From contig JBCDGZ010000008.1 of the NCBI GenBank assembly GCA_038750655.1, forward strand, positions 22,126-86,125: a stretch of 64,000 nucleotides of DNA. Direction: 5' to 3'. Shown here piece by piece: positions 52,295-61,312 of the stretch. The notes beneath the pieces were generated by a model, which saw only the letters and a program-made list of their open reading frames with translations, was not told the origin of the DNA and ran no database searches. The position numbers and the translations under genes were made by a program. The DNA is from JBCDGZ01 sp038750655. GTDB lineage: Bacteria > Bacteroidota > Bacteroidia > Chitinophagales > Saprospiraceae. Within the stretch, counting starts at the first letter, position 1, and each line of letters starts with the position of its first letter.

Positions 52295-52771
52295 ATGAAA
52301 TCAACATTTATTATTTCTTTTTTCCTTTCTATCTTATTAATCAATTTATGGGCTTGTGCCGAACAAAAGAATACTGACCGTGCAATAATAAACAATGAAG
52401 GCCCTACATGGCCGATTCAAGACAGCTTACCTTCTTTTCAAATTGAGCCTGAAAAGGCTTTCGAATACGCCAACAACTATCGGGAATATATAGATGGTGT
52501 AAAAGACTCGCTTGGTGAAGCGAGTAATGATACGAGATTAATTTACGGCGCCAGAGTAGCCATAGATGAATTGAAAGAAATACTCTTCAACTCTAGTGCT
52601 ACGGATACCAGTGGACAGCTTTACGTGATGTTGGGCATCATGCCTAGTGATTCGACGGAAGTCATCTTCACTTTACAATCCGGCATTACCAGCGAATGGA
52701 CTTCTTACGATTTTACCCTTCCTTGTCCGACAGGCTGCCCGGAATGGTTGGATTTGGAATACATGGAATAG
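52295..52771 (+). CDS. Small lipoprotein of unknown function
   Basis: 158 residues from the ATG at 52295; a TTG at 52253 would add a poor leader. The signal peptide ISFFLSILLINLWAC carries the lipobox Cys21. The mature part is acidic, with YANNYREYIDGVKDSLG, YGARVAIDELKEILF and FTLPCPTGCPEWLDLEY near the C-terminus, including a CPTGC pair that could form a disulfide. No family recognised. It is 37 bases upstream of the membrane-protein/histidine-kinase/response-regulator genes on the same strand, so it may be cotranscribed with them and sense or report something in the envelope. Confidence 0.7.
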   Translation: MKSTFIISFFLSILLINLWACAEQKNTDRAIINNEGPTWPIQDSLPSFQIEPEKAFEYANNYREYIDGVKDSLGEASNDTRLIYGARVAIDELKEILFNSSATDTSGQLYVMLGIMPSDSTEVIFTLQSGITSEWTSYDFTLPCPTGCPEWLDLEYME

Positions 52772-52808
52772 CTGCTTTGCTTTATGCAAATAAGCTTATC
52801 TCACGCTC

Positions 52809-53495
52809 ATGGATTTTAGCACCATTGTGAATAGTATTTATCTTAATGCCGGACACCTTGCGGTTGTATGCCTTGGCATCAGTGTAGTGCTCTGTCTCTT
52901 TAATTTTAAGAGGCTGGGCATTCCTCTTCAAAGGCTCTGCTACTTTTTAATGCTAAATTTTTGCGTAGAGATTTTAGCAAGAATTTTTGTTTTTGCTTTT
53001 ACCGGAATCAATAATCTCCCGCTTTTGCATTTGTATACCTTGGGGGAATTTTTATTGCTTTCCTGGTTTTATAAAAGTTTGCTCAACAGGCCGCTGGCTT
53101 TTCAACAACACTATTGGAAGTTAATCCTGGGAGCTGGCATTTGCATTATACTCAACTCTCTATTCCTGCAAAGCATTTATGAATTCAATACCATTGCCAA
53201 GACATTTGTGCAAATTGTCATCATCAGTTATGCCGTATTGTACTTTTACCATCTTAGTGAGAATCAATTGTCGCCACCAACTGTCGCCAAGAGCCTGAGG
53301 CTCGTCAACTCCGCCATTATCGTCTATTATTCGGGAAGTTTATTTATATTTATGTGCAGCCAGGTTTCTTTTGAGAATTTGAAATTGTACAAATTTTTCT
53401 GGCTGTTCAATGCTGTACTGAATCTTATCTTTCAATTACTCATTCTTTGGGGAATATGGAAAGTAGTCTCCACGAAAATACCTTCTTCTTCCTGA
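52809..53495 (+). CDS. Seven-helix membrane protein upstream of a histidine kinase
   Basis: 228 residues with seven predicted membrane helices, e.g. HLAVVCLGISVVLCLFNF, LCYFLMLNFCVEILARIFVF, LYTLGEFLLLSWFYKSLL and FVQIVIISYAVLYFYHL. No soluble domain of note. I do not assign a named family; the topology resembles the 7TM input domains of some Bacteroidota signalling proteins. Its last 40 bases overlap the start of the histidine kinase gene, implying translational coupling and a functional pair, possibly a split sensor. Confidence 0.7.
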   Translation: MDFSTIVNSIYLNAGHLAVVCLGISVVLCLFNFKRLGIPLQRLCYFLMLNFCVEILARIFVFAFTGINNLPLLHLYTLGEFLLLSWFYKSLLNRPLAFQQHYWKLILGAGICIILNSLFLQSIYEFNTIAKTFVQIVIISYAVLYFYHLSENQLSPPTVAKSLRLVNSAIIVYYSGSLFIFMCSQVSFENLKLYKFFWLFNAVLNLIFQLLILWGIWKVVSTKIPSSS

Positions 53496-54253
53496 TGGTT
53501 ATCGGTATATTGATCATGCTGGCCTTAGCAATGGCTTTTGTACTGTACGCTAATCATTCGCAAAAAAAATTGCTAACTGAACAGATGCGTAATCAAAAGC
53601 TGGCCTATCAGCATCAAGAGGAATTGCTACAAAGTACGATTCTCACCCAGGAGGAAGAGCGAAAGCGAATTGCCAGAGAATTACACGACGAGATTGGCTC
53701 AAAGCTCAATATCATTTTTCTAAATATTCATCGACTTCGAAAATTCAGTAAGGGCGAAGAGGAAATGGATGGTATTATGAATGAAGTGGATACTTTGATC
53801 AATACTACCATTGACACAACGCGTCGCATTTCACACGATCTGCTTCCCCCAACCCTAGAAGATTTTGGTTTGGTAGAAGCCATCAAAGAATTACAGCACA
53901 ATATTCAGCAAACCGGAAATATTGATCTTCAATTCGATTTGATTGAACATCAACAAGTAATTACTGATCAATTGATTGAATTAAATTTATTCCGGGTACT
54001 TCAAGAATTAATCAATAATTCCATCAAGCATGGAAAGGCTACAAGCATCCTCATTCAGCTTTGGATCAATGCAAAAATCAAACTCGAATACAAAGAAAAT
54101 GGTCAGGGTTTTGATCTAAATACCATAAGCGAAAAGAAGGGACTTGGAATGAAAAATATTGAAAGCAGACTACATATGATGGACGCTCAGTATCAGTATG
54201 ACTCCTCTTCGGGAGAGGGATTTAAAATGACCATTGAGCTGTCTAATATATAA
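53456..54253 (+). CDS. Sensor histidine kinase, HisKA_3 / NarX-like
   Basis: 265 residues from the ATG at 53456; the TTG nine bases upstream is unlikely. One membrane helix (FFLMVIGILIMLALAMAFVL), a coiled-coil linker, then the HisKA_3 dimerisation domain with phosphoacceptor His77 in RIARELHDEIGSKLN. The HATPase_c domain has the N box (VLQELINNSIKHGKA), G1 (YKENGQGFDL) and G2 (KKGLGMKNI). There is no extracellular sensor domain of its own, which fits signal input from the overlapping 7TM protein. It precedes the cognate NarL-type response regulator by 12 bases. Confidence 0.95.
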   Translation: MESSLHENTFFFLMVIGILIMLALAMAFVLYANHSQKKLLTEQMRNQKLAYQHQEELLQSTILTQEEERKRIARELHDEIGSKLNIIFLNIHRLRKFSKGEEEMDGIMNEVDTLINTTIDTTRRISHDLLPPTLEDFGLVEAIKELQHNIQQTGNIDLQFDLIEHQQVITDQLIELNLFRVLQELINNSIKHGKATSILIQLWINAKIKLEYKENGQGFDLNTISEKKGLGMKNIESRLHMMDAQYQYDSSSGEGFKMTIELSNI

Positions 54254-54265
54254 ATACCCCAAAAT

Positions 54266-54934
54266 ATGGATACCCTAAAAATTGCGATTGCAGATGATGA
54301 AGTCTTGTTCAGAAAAGGCATGAGATTGATTTTGAATGCCTATGAAGCATTAGCCATCATCTTAGAAGCAGAAAACGGCACAGACCTGCTCCAACAGCTT
54401 GATGGATCAGAGCAGCCGCCAGATGTTTTGCTACTCGATCTCAAAATGCCAGGAATGAATGGTATAGAAGCGGCCAGATTAGTTAGAGCGCACTATCCGG
54501 ATTTAAAAATCATCGTACTCTCTACGCATTTCAGCAGGGCCTTCGTTATCAATATGATCGAACTGGGCGCTGCCGCCTATCTCCCCAAAAATTCTAATCC
54601 AGACGAAGTCGTTGAAACCATCCGATCTGTCCACACCAGCGGCTTTCATTACAACAAAGCCGTCATGGCCATCATCCGAGACAGCATCATTTCCAAAAAG
54701 CCTCCCAAACCTCAATTCCCTTTTGAACTAACCACTAGAGAAAAAGAAATCCTGCAACTCATCTGCGAGCAATACACCACTCCGGAGATCGCCAGCAAAC
54801 TCTTCATTAGTCCTCGTACTGTCGATGGACATCGCAATAATTTATTGTCTAAATTGAATTGCAAGAATGTGGCTGGCCTGGTTGTTTTTGCTTTGCAGAA
54901 TCAGGTGGTGAAGATTTCGCCGAATTATCTTTGA
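54266..54934 (+). CDS. NarL/LuxR-type response regulator
   Basis: 222 residues. Receiver domain with acidic pair Asp10/Asp11 (IADDEVLF), phosphoacceptor Asp58 (LLLDLKMPGM) and switch Thr/Lys residues (VLSTHFS, YLPKNSNP). The C-terminal LuxR helix-turn-helix is LTTREKEILQLICEQYTTPE with IASKLFISPRTVDGHRNNLL. It is the partner of the histidine kinase 12 bases upstream. Its 3' end runs into a scar region holding a truncated YHYH gene, so original downstream genes may have been lost. Confidence 0.95.
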   Translation: MDTLKIAIADDEVLFRKGMRLILNAYEALAIILEAENGTDLLQQLDGSEQPPDVLLLDLKMPGMNGIEAARLVRAHYPDLKIIVLSTHFSRAFVINMIELGAAAYLPKNSNPDEVVETIRSVHTSGFHYNKAVMAIIRDSIISKKPPKPQFPFELTTREKEILQLICEQYTTPEIASKLFISPRTVDGHRNNLLSKLNCKNVAGLVVFALQNQVVKISPNYL

Positions 54935-55002
54935 TTTGCTGTTGCAGAGCTGTCAGTTGCGAGGCCATTTTTTCCTTCTCCGCTCTGGCCAGTGAATTTC
55001 CT

Positions 55003-55797
55003 ACAGATACTACGAATACGACGACGACCAATGGAGAGTGTGCTCCTAAGGAAGTCTCCTTTGGTCCTAATACCATGCTCCTCGTTCCTGCGGATTTATC
55101 CGACCGAGGTGCCTGCAACCAAACACTGTCCTATACTCCACAGGTTATGATTACAGAAAGCGGCAGGAACAGAATCATCAGCTCTAACTCTATACCGGAT
55201 CATCAGGTCGGTCTTTTCGGCCAGAGGAACGGGGCTTTGAATCCCAACGCTATCCGGGAAGTTAGCGAGAGTTACACGATTCCTCTCCACCCAACATTAG
55301 CCAGTAGCATCACTTACCTCTGGAACAACGAATCAGGCCCAGAATACGAGTTAGGCGTCCTGTTGAACGGTGTCCTCCTCGACCCCGAGGCGGCGGAGCC
55401 TTTCCCCCACGAGGGCTTCTTCTCCTCTGATGTCAATCTCGAATGGAACCTGGATGCAATGATCATCAACCTCGGCCTGGACTGCAACAACGCCCACGTA
55501 CAGCCCCGTGGGAAGTACCACCACCACGGCGCTCCCACCCTCTCTTCCAGCTTCTCGCTGAAAAATGGCGAACGCCCCGGCGATGGTGTCACCGCCCCCT
55601 GCGGCACCTACAATGGTGTCTACACCAATGATTGGGAATTCATCAACAGCCAGGGCGACCTGGATGAATGCAATGGCCGCAATGGCCTCACCCCCGAGTA
55701 CCCTAACGGAACCTACTACTATGTCATCACCGATGCCTTCCCTTTCCTGCCCAGATGCTTGAAAGGTACGCCATCAACAGATTTTAGATTGAGATGA
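55003..55797 (+). pseudogene. 5'-truncated YHYH-domain protein gene
   Basis: About 264 codons of a YHYH-family secreted protein are recognisable: ECAPKEVSFGPN, DLSDRGACNQTLSYTPQVM, SSNSIPDHQVGLFG, then the signature GKYHHHGAPTL (usual form YHYHG), NGERPGDGVTAPCG, YTNDWEF, DLDECNGRNG and YYYVITDAFPFLPRC. The N-terminal signal peptide and start codon are absent: only 68 bases separate the response-regulator stop from the first recognisable residues, and they encode no plausible leader. The C-terminal end is complete. The YHYH motif itself reads YHHH. Most likely a remnant after deletion of the 5' end. A TTG near 54931 giving an unusual leader is a weak alternative. Confidence 0.7.
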
Positions 55798-56098
55798 ATA
55801 CCGCACAGCATATCATGGTTGGGATGCTTGCCCTTCTGCTTAGCACTCATTGTTTTGGGCATCGTCCTCAGGAAACATTCACCAGGGTGGCCGTTCAAGA
55901 TGCTAACGCAGCAATACCTTAAAGAAAATGTGCAAATCAGGAAGAATGGGCAGCCTCTTTCTCCGCTCGAAGTCCAGCTTGGGGAAGGGGAGCATAGTCA
56001 TAGCCTGTCGGTACAAATGGTTTAGGAAGGAATAGAATGGCGGGAGTTGAGCATACGCAATACTTTCCTTTTTTCGGGAAAAGAAAGCCAGCTTAAAA
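55794..56098 (+). pseudogene. Frameshifted, nonsense-interrupted small secreted protein gene
   Basis: An ATG at 55794 overlaps the YHYH stop (ATGA) and opens a signal-peptide-like start (MVGMLALLLSTHCFGH) that stops at 55922. From about 55895 the next frame continues sensibly (QQYLKENVQIRKNGQPLSPL), reaches a TAG at 56023 and then reads on in the same frame as EGIEWRELSIRNTFLFSGKE until 56098. The pattern (small secreted protein with a RNTFLF strand near the end) recalls DUF6702-like proteins. One frameshift plus one nonsense mutation make it a pseudogene. The 3' end abuts the FG-GAP gene. Confidence 0.65.
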
Positions 56099-59000
56099 CG
56101 CTGAAGCATCCACCGCAATGTTTAATTGGCAACTGCTGCTCGCATTGTCTTCCAGCACGAAGCTAAAGGTTGATCCGCCCGAAGGGAAAGGGCCGATGCT
56201 CGTCGCTTGATTGTAATTGCCGGTGTAGGTGGTGCCAGCGATGGTGGCCTGCCAACCGGAGCCGGTATTTTGCCCGATTACCGTCAGCTGAAAACTCATC
56301 TCATCATCGCTAGTCGTTGCCGTTCCTTGGTTGTTGAAGCTACCGCCGTCGATGCTGTAAAGAAGCGAGCAGGAACCCGAAGATTTCCAATTGGGTGTTG
56401 GATGGTAGACGAGGGTTTCCTGGAAGGCGACATTCACTGCCGGATCGCACTGGTCGCTGACGGCCGGTGTAGCCGGAGTAGGGATATTATTGCAGTCGAC
56501 CAGCTGATCGCTTAAGGAAGCGATGCTGGGTGGCGAGCTGTCCTGTAGGCGAAAAGTGGCTTGCCGGGTGATGCGGTTGCCGCAGTTATCAGCAATCGTG
56601 TAGGTGACGGTCAGATCGCCGGTACTGCCGCAGCCGTCGGAAAGGGCAGCGAAGTTGTAGTCACTGCTCACCGAGACAGCTCCGCAAACATCGGAGGTAC
56701 AGCCAGAGAGCAAGCTGATGTTGGCACTATTCCAACTGTCGGCAATAGGCTGTGGGTTACTGCCGTCGCATTCAAGGGTTCTATCGCTAGGGCTACAGCT
56801 GAGTGTAGGAGTAGTGTCATCAATGATTTTGGTTACAGTATTTGACGTTACCCAGCTGCTGCAAGGCAGGTTGCGGGCTTGCCTTCGGTACTGGGTAGAG
56901 CGGCTGATGGAGGGTGGATCATAAGAGGCGGCCGTTGCCCCAGAGATGACTTGCCAAGCGCCCCAATTGTCAGCGCAGTGGTCGCTCTCCCGCTGCTGCC
57001 AGCGGTATTCGATGCTTCCGCCCGATCCGCCCGAGGGCGAGCTGATATTGGTCAAAACACCGGGATTAAAGGTGGCACAGCGCTCCTCATCCGTACCAAT
57101 CGTCCCTCCGTTGGTCAGCGGGTTGCTCACCGTTACCGTCACTTGGTCCGTATCCGTACAGCCGTTAGCATCTGTAATGGTTACCGAGTAGCTGGTGCTG
57201 CTTGACGAGCTGACCGTAGGGTTGGCTACACTGCCCAGGCCATTGTTCCAGCTGTAACTATAAGGCGAAGTTCCTCCGCTTACGGAGGTGTTGAGCGTCG
57301 TGCTGCTTCCCACGCAAATGGCCCCATCCGCTCCGGCATTGATGCTCAGCGATTGGTTACAATCGGGATCATTGCAGTCCACTAGGCCATCGCCATCATC
57401 ATCGAAATTATTGGTGCAGTCTTCTACGCAACCTACGATGTTGACCTGATAGTCCTCCACCTCTCCATCTTGATTGATCGTGCCGCTGCTGCAAAAGGTA
57501 CCCGAAGTCCCTCTTTCATCATCGTCGCTTTGGATGGTGAAGCGGGCGTAGGTCACTCCGCAGATGGCAGAGTTGGGAACGGTGTAAGAAAAGGTGTTGG
57601 TGCCCGAGCTGCCATTGCTGGTAAAGCTACCGACATCAAAGCCGTCGATAACGCGCTCGGAAAGATCGTCGAAATCGCCATCGCCGTTGAAGTCGATCCA
57701 GCCGTAGATTTCGCCTTGGCGGTCATTGGAGGACCAGGTGACGGAGAGTTGTTCCGTCGTATTTTTATTGAGGTTGAGGCCGCCAATGAAGGTGATACCG
57801 TCCTCATCGTCGTTGCCGTCGGTATCGTCCCCATCGGCATTGGTCGTGTTGAAGTTGGTAGTATCGCCGTCGACGAGGTTCCCAAAGCGGGTGGGAGCGA
57901 AGGGAACGCCGGCGGGATTGTTAGTATGTCCTCCGGGGTTGATGGTGTAACAAATGGTGCCGTAGGAAGCCGGAGCATCGCCATAGTCGACGGCAGCGAC
58001 CAAGTTGATGGTCAGTGTTGCTTCGTCGCAGAGGTAAGCGCAGTCATCTTCGCAGATTTGGTAGCGGATGGTTACTGGGCCGACGGTATTATCGGCGGTG
58101 TAGCGGATTTCGGTTCCTGAATTGACCATACTAGCCGTTCCGTTGGCTGGCCCTTGGGTGATGGCGGTTATTGAAAAGTCATCGCTTCCTGCATCATAAT
58201 CATTGGCCAAGACATCGTAATCAGCAGTTGCTCCGAGAAACAGATTCCCGCCATGATCGTCTACAGCGGTAGGAATATCGACGATTGATTGTGGATAAAT
58301 TTCTAGCAAATGGTAGGTACCCAAGTCAGCGGGTCGAACTTTAAATTGAGAGATTTGTCGATTACCGTTGAGGTAGGGATAATGAGCTTCTACGATATAC
58401 TCAATGTTATCTCCCAAAGGCAGGCCGAAATGAACAAAGGAAGGATCTTGCGTTCCGTGTCCATTACCGCCGTTGACCTCGCGGATACCGGAAATGACAT
58501 TACCATCACAGTCTCTGAGAATAATATTAGCACCTATGGCATCACGATTTGGGATGGTAGTGTTGACATTTTCGTACACCTTAACAAACAAATGATGTTC
58601 ACGGTCGGCAGCGTTCATATTATTTACCCACAGTTGGTTATCACCACCATTGACATTGACATAAAGGTCAAGATCGCCGTCCCGATCAAAGTCAACGAAA
58701 GCAGCTCCTTCGGCGTCGCCATTGACGTTGATCCCTCCGTTATTGAGCTGAAATTGTAGGCTGGTACTGCCGCTAGGGGTCGTATTGATGAAGAGGTAGC
58801 TGGTTCCACTGTCATTTGCTAAGAACAGGTCAATATCTCCATCATTATCCACATCTCCACTAGCTGCACCATCCACTCCGGCTGTCGGCAAGGTGATGCC
58901 CGAAGAGTTGGCGGGCTCATTAGTTGCTACAAAGGTGCCGCTGCCCACCCCAGTTTGTTGCCAGATTTGGTTGACATCATTATTAGTCCAGAGCAGGTCA

Positions 59001-59914
59001 TAGTCGCCGTCATTGTCATAATCATAGAGAGAGACGGCCCCCTTATCGCCATTGCTCGCTTGCTGATCTACCCAGTTTACAGGTGAAAAGGTACCGTCGC
59101 CATTGTTGCGCCAAAAGTCCTCCATATCTTTTTTACGTGCTACAATATCAATATACCCATCATCATCGAAGTCCGTCACCGAGGCGTAGTCCCCGTCCGA
59201 AGCCGTTTGGTCCAGGCCCAGTGGGAAGCCGTTGCCGGGGGTGGCGTGGGTCAGCGAGAAGGTGCCGTTGGGGATGGTTTCGTTGCGGTAGATTTCGATT
59301 CCCCAATTGTGGTTTTCTATCATAATGTCCAGATCACCGTCATTGTCATAGTCGAAAAAGCCAATTCCTTCCGTGTTCATACCATCGGGGATGCCGTTGG
59401 CGGGGTTACCATCTCCGGTATTGAGGGTATATAGTGCAAAATTAGGCTCCTGATTGACACCTTGGCCGAAGGTGTAGCCGTTGGTAGGTCCATTGTTGAG
59501 GTAGAGTTCGAAACGTTCAGATGTGTTGCGAATGAAGTCGGGATAGCCATCGTTATTGAGGTCGCCGGCAACGGCACTGCGCTCCATGATGGATCGTCCA
59601 GGAAGGCCACTGGCAATCAGCCCTTGGGCATTGGTTGCGGTGACATCGGTGAAGGTGTAGTTTGGAGGCCCAGAATTAAAATATAAGCGAGAACGATGGG
59701 TATTGGCATCATGACGGGTGTTGACCAATAAATCCAAATAGCCATCCCCGTTGAAATCGGTAAAGGTGAAGCCACCGTCTTTGCTGCCGTTCAGATTGAT
59801 GCCTTTGGTGGCCGCTTGTTCCGTGAAGCTGGCCTGGCCGAAGGCCGAATGGGCAAAGCACCAGCCACTCAAGACCAGCAATAGGAGTATACAGGTTTGC
59901 TCAGTTCGTAGCAA
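56093..59914 (-). CDS. FG-GAP/VCBS repeat and GEVED protein lacking a T9SS sorting domain
   Basis: 1273 residues with a signal peptide (ILLLLVLSGWCFAHSAFGQ). The start must be TTG at 59914: a stop lies two codons upstream and no ATG precedes the signal peptide. Seven or more FG-GAP/VCBS calcium loops (DFNGDGYLDLLVN, DYDNDGDLDIMI, DFDRDGDLDLYV) form a propeller, then an ASPIC/UnbV-like region, a cadherin-like module, a GEVED domain (VDYGDAPASYG, GWIDFNGDGDFDD), a DDDGDGLVDCNDPDC loop and Ig/HYR-like repeats. It ends abruptly (LNIAVDASAF) without the sorting domain expected in such T9SS cargo, at the border of a pseudogene. Probably truncated at the 3' end. Confidence 0.8.
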   Translation of the reverse strand: MLRTEQTCILLLLVLSGWCFAHSAFGQASFTEQAATKGINLNGSKDGGFTFTDFNGDGYLDLLVNTRHDANTHRSRLYFNSGPPNYTFTDVTATNAQGLIASGLPGRSIMERSAVAGDLNNDGYPDFIRNTSERFELYLNNGPTNGYTFGQGVNQEPNFALYTLNTGDGNPANGIPDGMNTEGIGFFDYDNDGDLDIMIENHNWGIEIYRNETIPNGTFSLTHATPGNGFPLGLDQTASDGDYASVTDFDDDGYIDIVARKKDMEDFWRNNGDGTFSPVNWVDQQASNGDKGAVSLYDYDNDGDYDLLWTNNDVNQIWQQTGVGSGTFVATNEPANSSGITLPTAGVDGAASGDVDNDGDIDLFLANDSGTSYLFINTTPSGSTSLQFQLNNGGINVNGDAEGAAFVDFDRDGDLDLYVNVNGGDNQLWVNNMNAADREHHLFVKVYENVNTTIPNRDAIGANIILRDCDGNVISGIREVNGGNGHGTQDPSFVHFGLPLGDNIEYIVEAHYPYLNGNRQISQFKVRPADLGTYHLLEIYPQSIVDIPTAVDDHGGNLFLGATADYDVLANDYDAGSDDFSITAITQGPANGTASMVNSGTEIRYTADNTVGPVTIRYQICEDDCAYLCDEATLTINLVAAVDYGDAPASYGTICYTINPGGHTNNPAGVPFAPTRFGNLVDGDTTNFNTTNADGDDTDGNDDEDGITFIGGLNLNKNTTEQLSVTWSSNDRQGEIYGWIDFNGDGDFDDLSERVIDGFDVGSFTSNGSSGTNTFSYTVPNSAICGVTYARFTIQSDDDERGTSGTFCSSGTINQDGEVEDYQVNIVGCVEDCTNNFDDDGDGLVDCNDPDCNQSLSINAGADGAICVGSSTTLNTSVSGGTSPYSYSWNNGLGSVANPTVSSSSSTSYSVTITDANGCTDTDQVTVTVSNPLTNGGTIGTDEERCATFNPGVLTNISSPSGGSGGSIEYRWQQRESDHCADNWGAWQVISGATAASYDPPSISRSTQYRRQARNLPCSSWVTSNTVTKIIDDTTPTLSCSPSDRTLECDGSNPQPIADSWNSANISLLSGCTSDVCGAVSVSSDYNFAALSDGCGSTGDLTVTYTIADNCGNRITRQATFRLQDSSPPSIASLSDQLVDCNNIPTPATPAVSDQCDPAVNVAFQETLVYHPTPNWKSSGSCSLLYSIDGGSFNNQGTATTSDDEMSFQLTVIGQNTGSGWQATIAGTTYTGNYNQATSIGPFPSGGSTFSFVLEDNASSSCQLNIAVDASAF

Positions 59915-60223
59915 AATCTAGCGTTTTTTGGGTTTATTATTATGATTCAAGCCAGTTTTTAGCCTGCTGGGAAGGCTGGAAAATGAGGCTGCAACACTTC
60001 GGAGATGGAGGGAGGGAAGGAATGGCCCGAAATGCTCTTTTGACTTATTTGCAAAAATTCAAAAATTGTACCACTTGAGCGTCTTGTTGGGCCAGAGGGG
60101 GCGTATGGGGCCACTGCAGCTATAAATTTTACTTAAACACCAAGAAATGCTAAGTGATTGCCGCTTTTTTTCTATTTTAAACAAGTAATTTTTTATATAA
60201 ATTAAAAGCCTATTCAATCGCTT
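59915..60223. other. Intergenic region between divergent genes
   Basis: 309 bases between the FG-GAP protein (minus) and the nucleosidase-like gene (plus). I see no open frame, no clear TAnnTTTG box and no strong hairpin. The last 120 bases are AT-rich and probably hold the promoter of the plus-strand gene. Confidence 0.4.
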
Positions 60224-61312
60224 ATGATGACCATTGATATTGTCCTACTTTGCCCTATCGAGGTAGAATTTGGAGCGGTTCGGAAAATAATAGCACATCC
60301 GAAAGCGGTTACCTTGGGGGCCAGGCATCTGGGGCTGGAGGTCGGGCAAATTCGCGGCGATGCTTTTGTATGGAATGTAGCGGTGATAGAACCTGATTTG
60401 AGCCGAGCTTCCTTTGGTCTTAAGACTAATAACGTGCTCCATCTTTTGAAGCCTCGTTATATCTTTCTTTTAGGAGTAGCTGGGGGAATTAAGGATGTGG
60501 CTGTTGGGGATATGGTGGTCGAAACAAAGGCGTATAACTACGAGCAGGGAAAGGAAACGCCAGCAGGCTTTGCTGCGCGCCCGGATTCCATCAAGAATGA
60601 ATCTATTCGGCTACTGAGTCTGGCTAGGAGAATTGCGAGGAAGAACGAGCAAGAGAGGCCCGAACGAGGCTATAAAACCTATTTTGGGGCGATTGCTTCG
60701 GGGCAGAAGGTGATCGCTAGCACGCAAAGTGAGAGCTATAAGAATATTAAGCAATCTTTTAATGATACGCTTGCTGTGGAGATGGAAGCCTATTCTTTTG
60801 CCGCAGTAGCTAACGAATTTAATACCGCGTATTTGAATGTTCGCTGTATCTCGGATTTGATCGATGAAAAGGCCAAGTCGGACGCCGCAGGCAGTCAGAA
60901 AATGGCTGCCGAGCGGGTGGCTACTTTTCTCAAACAACTGATCGTCCAGTTGCCTGCACCGAAGGATGAGGTCCGGTATACCTGCTCTGTGGTCTATACC
61001 AAAAAGCAGCTGTCTTTCAATCGCTTTCGAGCGAATGCTAGAGGAACTTTACACATCCAAAATCATTGTATTGAATTGGATGTTGGGTCAGAAAAGACGG
61101 TCATTCGCAATATTTCTGTGGTGGCGCATGTGAAAATGCCAGGAGATTTTTCGAAAAACTGGGTGCGTGTAAAGTACCTAACAGAGGGAAAGGAGCAAGA
61201 ACTCTATTTTTCCAGTTCTTCCCCTGTTGGTCTTGGAGCCTGGATAGGCGGTAGTCAAGGACTGCTGCTCCGCTTCAAAGAGTATCAGAGCCAACAACTT
61301 CAATTTGATTAG
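60224..61312 (+). CDS. Nucleoside-phosphorylase/MTAN superfamily protein with C-terminal beta-rich domain
   Basis: 362 residues. Residues 1-245 are the PNP_UDP_1 fold: VLLCPIEVEFGAV (acidic residue near the start, as in MTA/SAH nucleosidase), LLGVAGGIKDVAVGDMVV, then Glu188 in VEMEAYSFAAV and Asp211 in VRCISDLID. These match Glu174 and Asp197 of the E. coli MtnN enzyme, so hydrolysis of an N-glycosidic bond is plausible. Residues about 250-362 form a separate strand-rich domain (PH-like in shape, by eye) not found in housekeeping MtnN. Such nucleosidase domains also occur as effectors in bacterial conflict systems. The gene overlaps the convergent membrane-protein gene by four bases. Confidence 0.75.
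   Translation: MMTIDIVLLCPIEVEFGAVRKIIAHPKAVTLGARHLGLEVGQIRGDAFVWNVAVIEPDLSRASFGLKTNNVLHLLKPRYIFLLGVAGGIKDVAVGDMVVETKAYNYEQGKETPAGFAARPDSIKNESIRLLSLARRIARKNEQERPERGYKTYFGAIASGQKVIASTQSESYKNIKQSFNDTLAVEMEAYSFAAVANEFNTAYLNVRCISDLIDEKAKSDAAGSQKMAAERVATFLKQLIVQLPAPKDEVRYTCSVVYTKKQLSFNRFRANARGTLHIQNHCIELDVGSEKTVIRNISVVAHVKMPGDFSKNWVRVKYLTEGKEQELYFSSSSPVGLGAWIGGSQGLLLRFKEYQSQQLQFD

Noticed and set aside
54849..55118. Minus-strand frame with a coiled-coil-like EKEKMASQLTALQQQIKDN segment
   Set aside because: Antisense to the end of the response regulator and the start of the YHYH remnant; could be a fragment of a lost gene but nothing else supports it.
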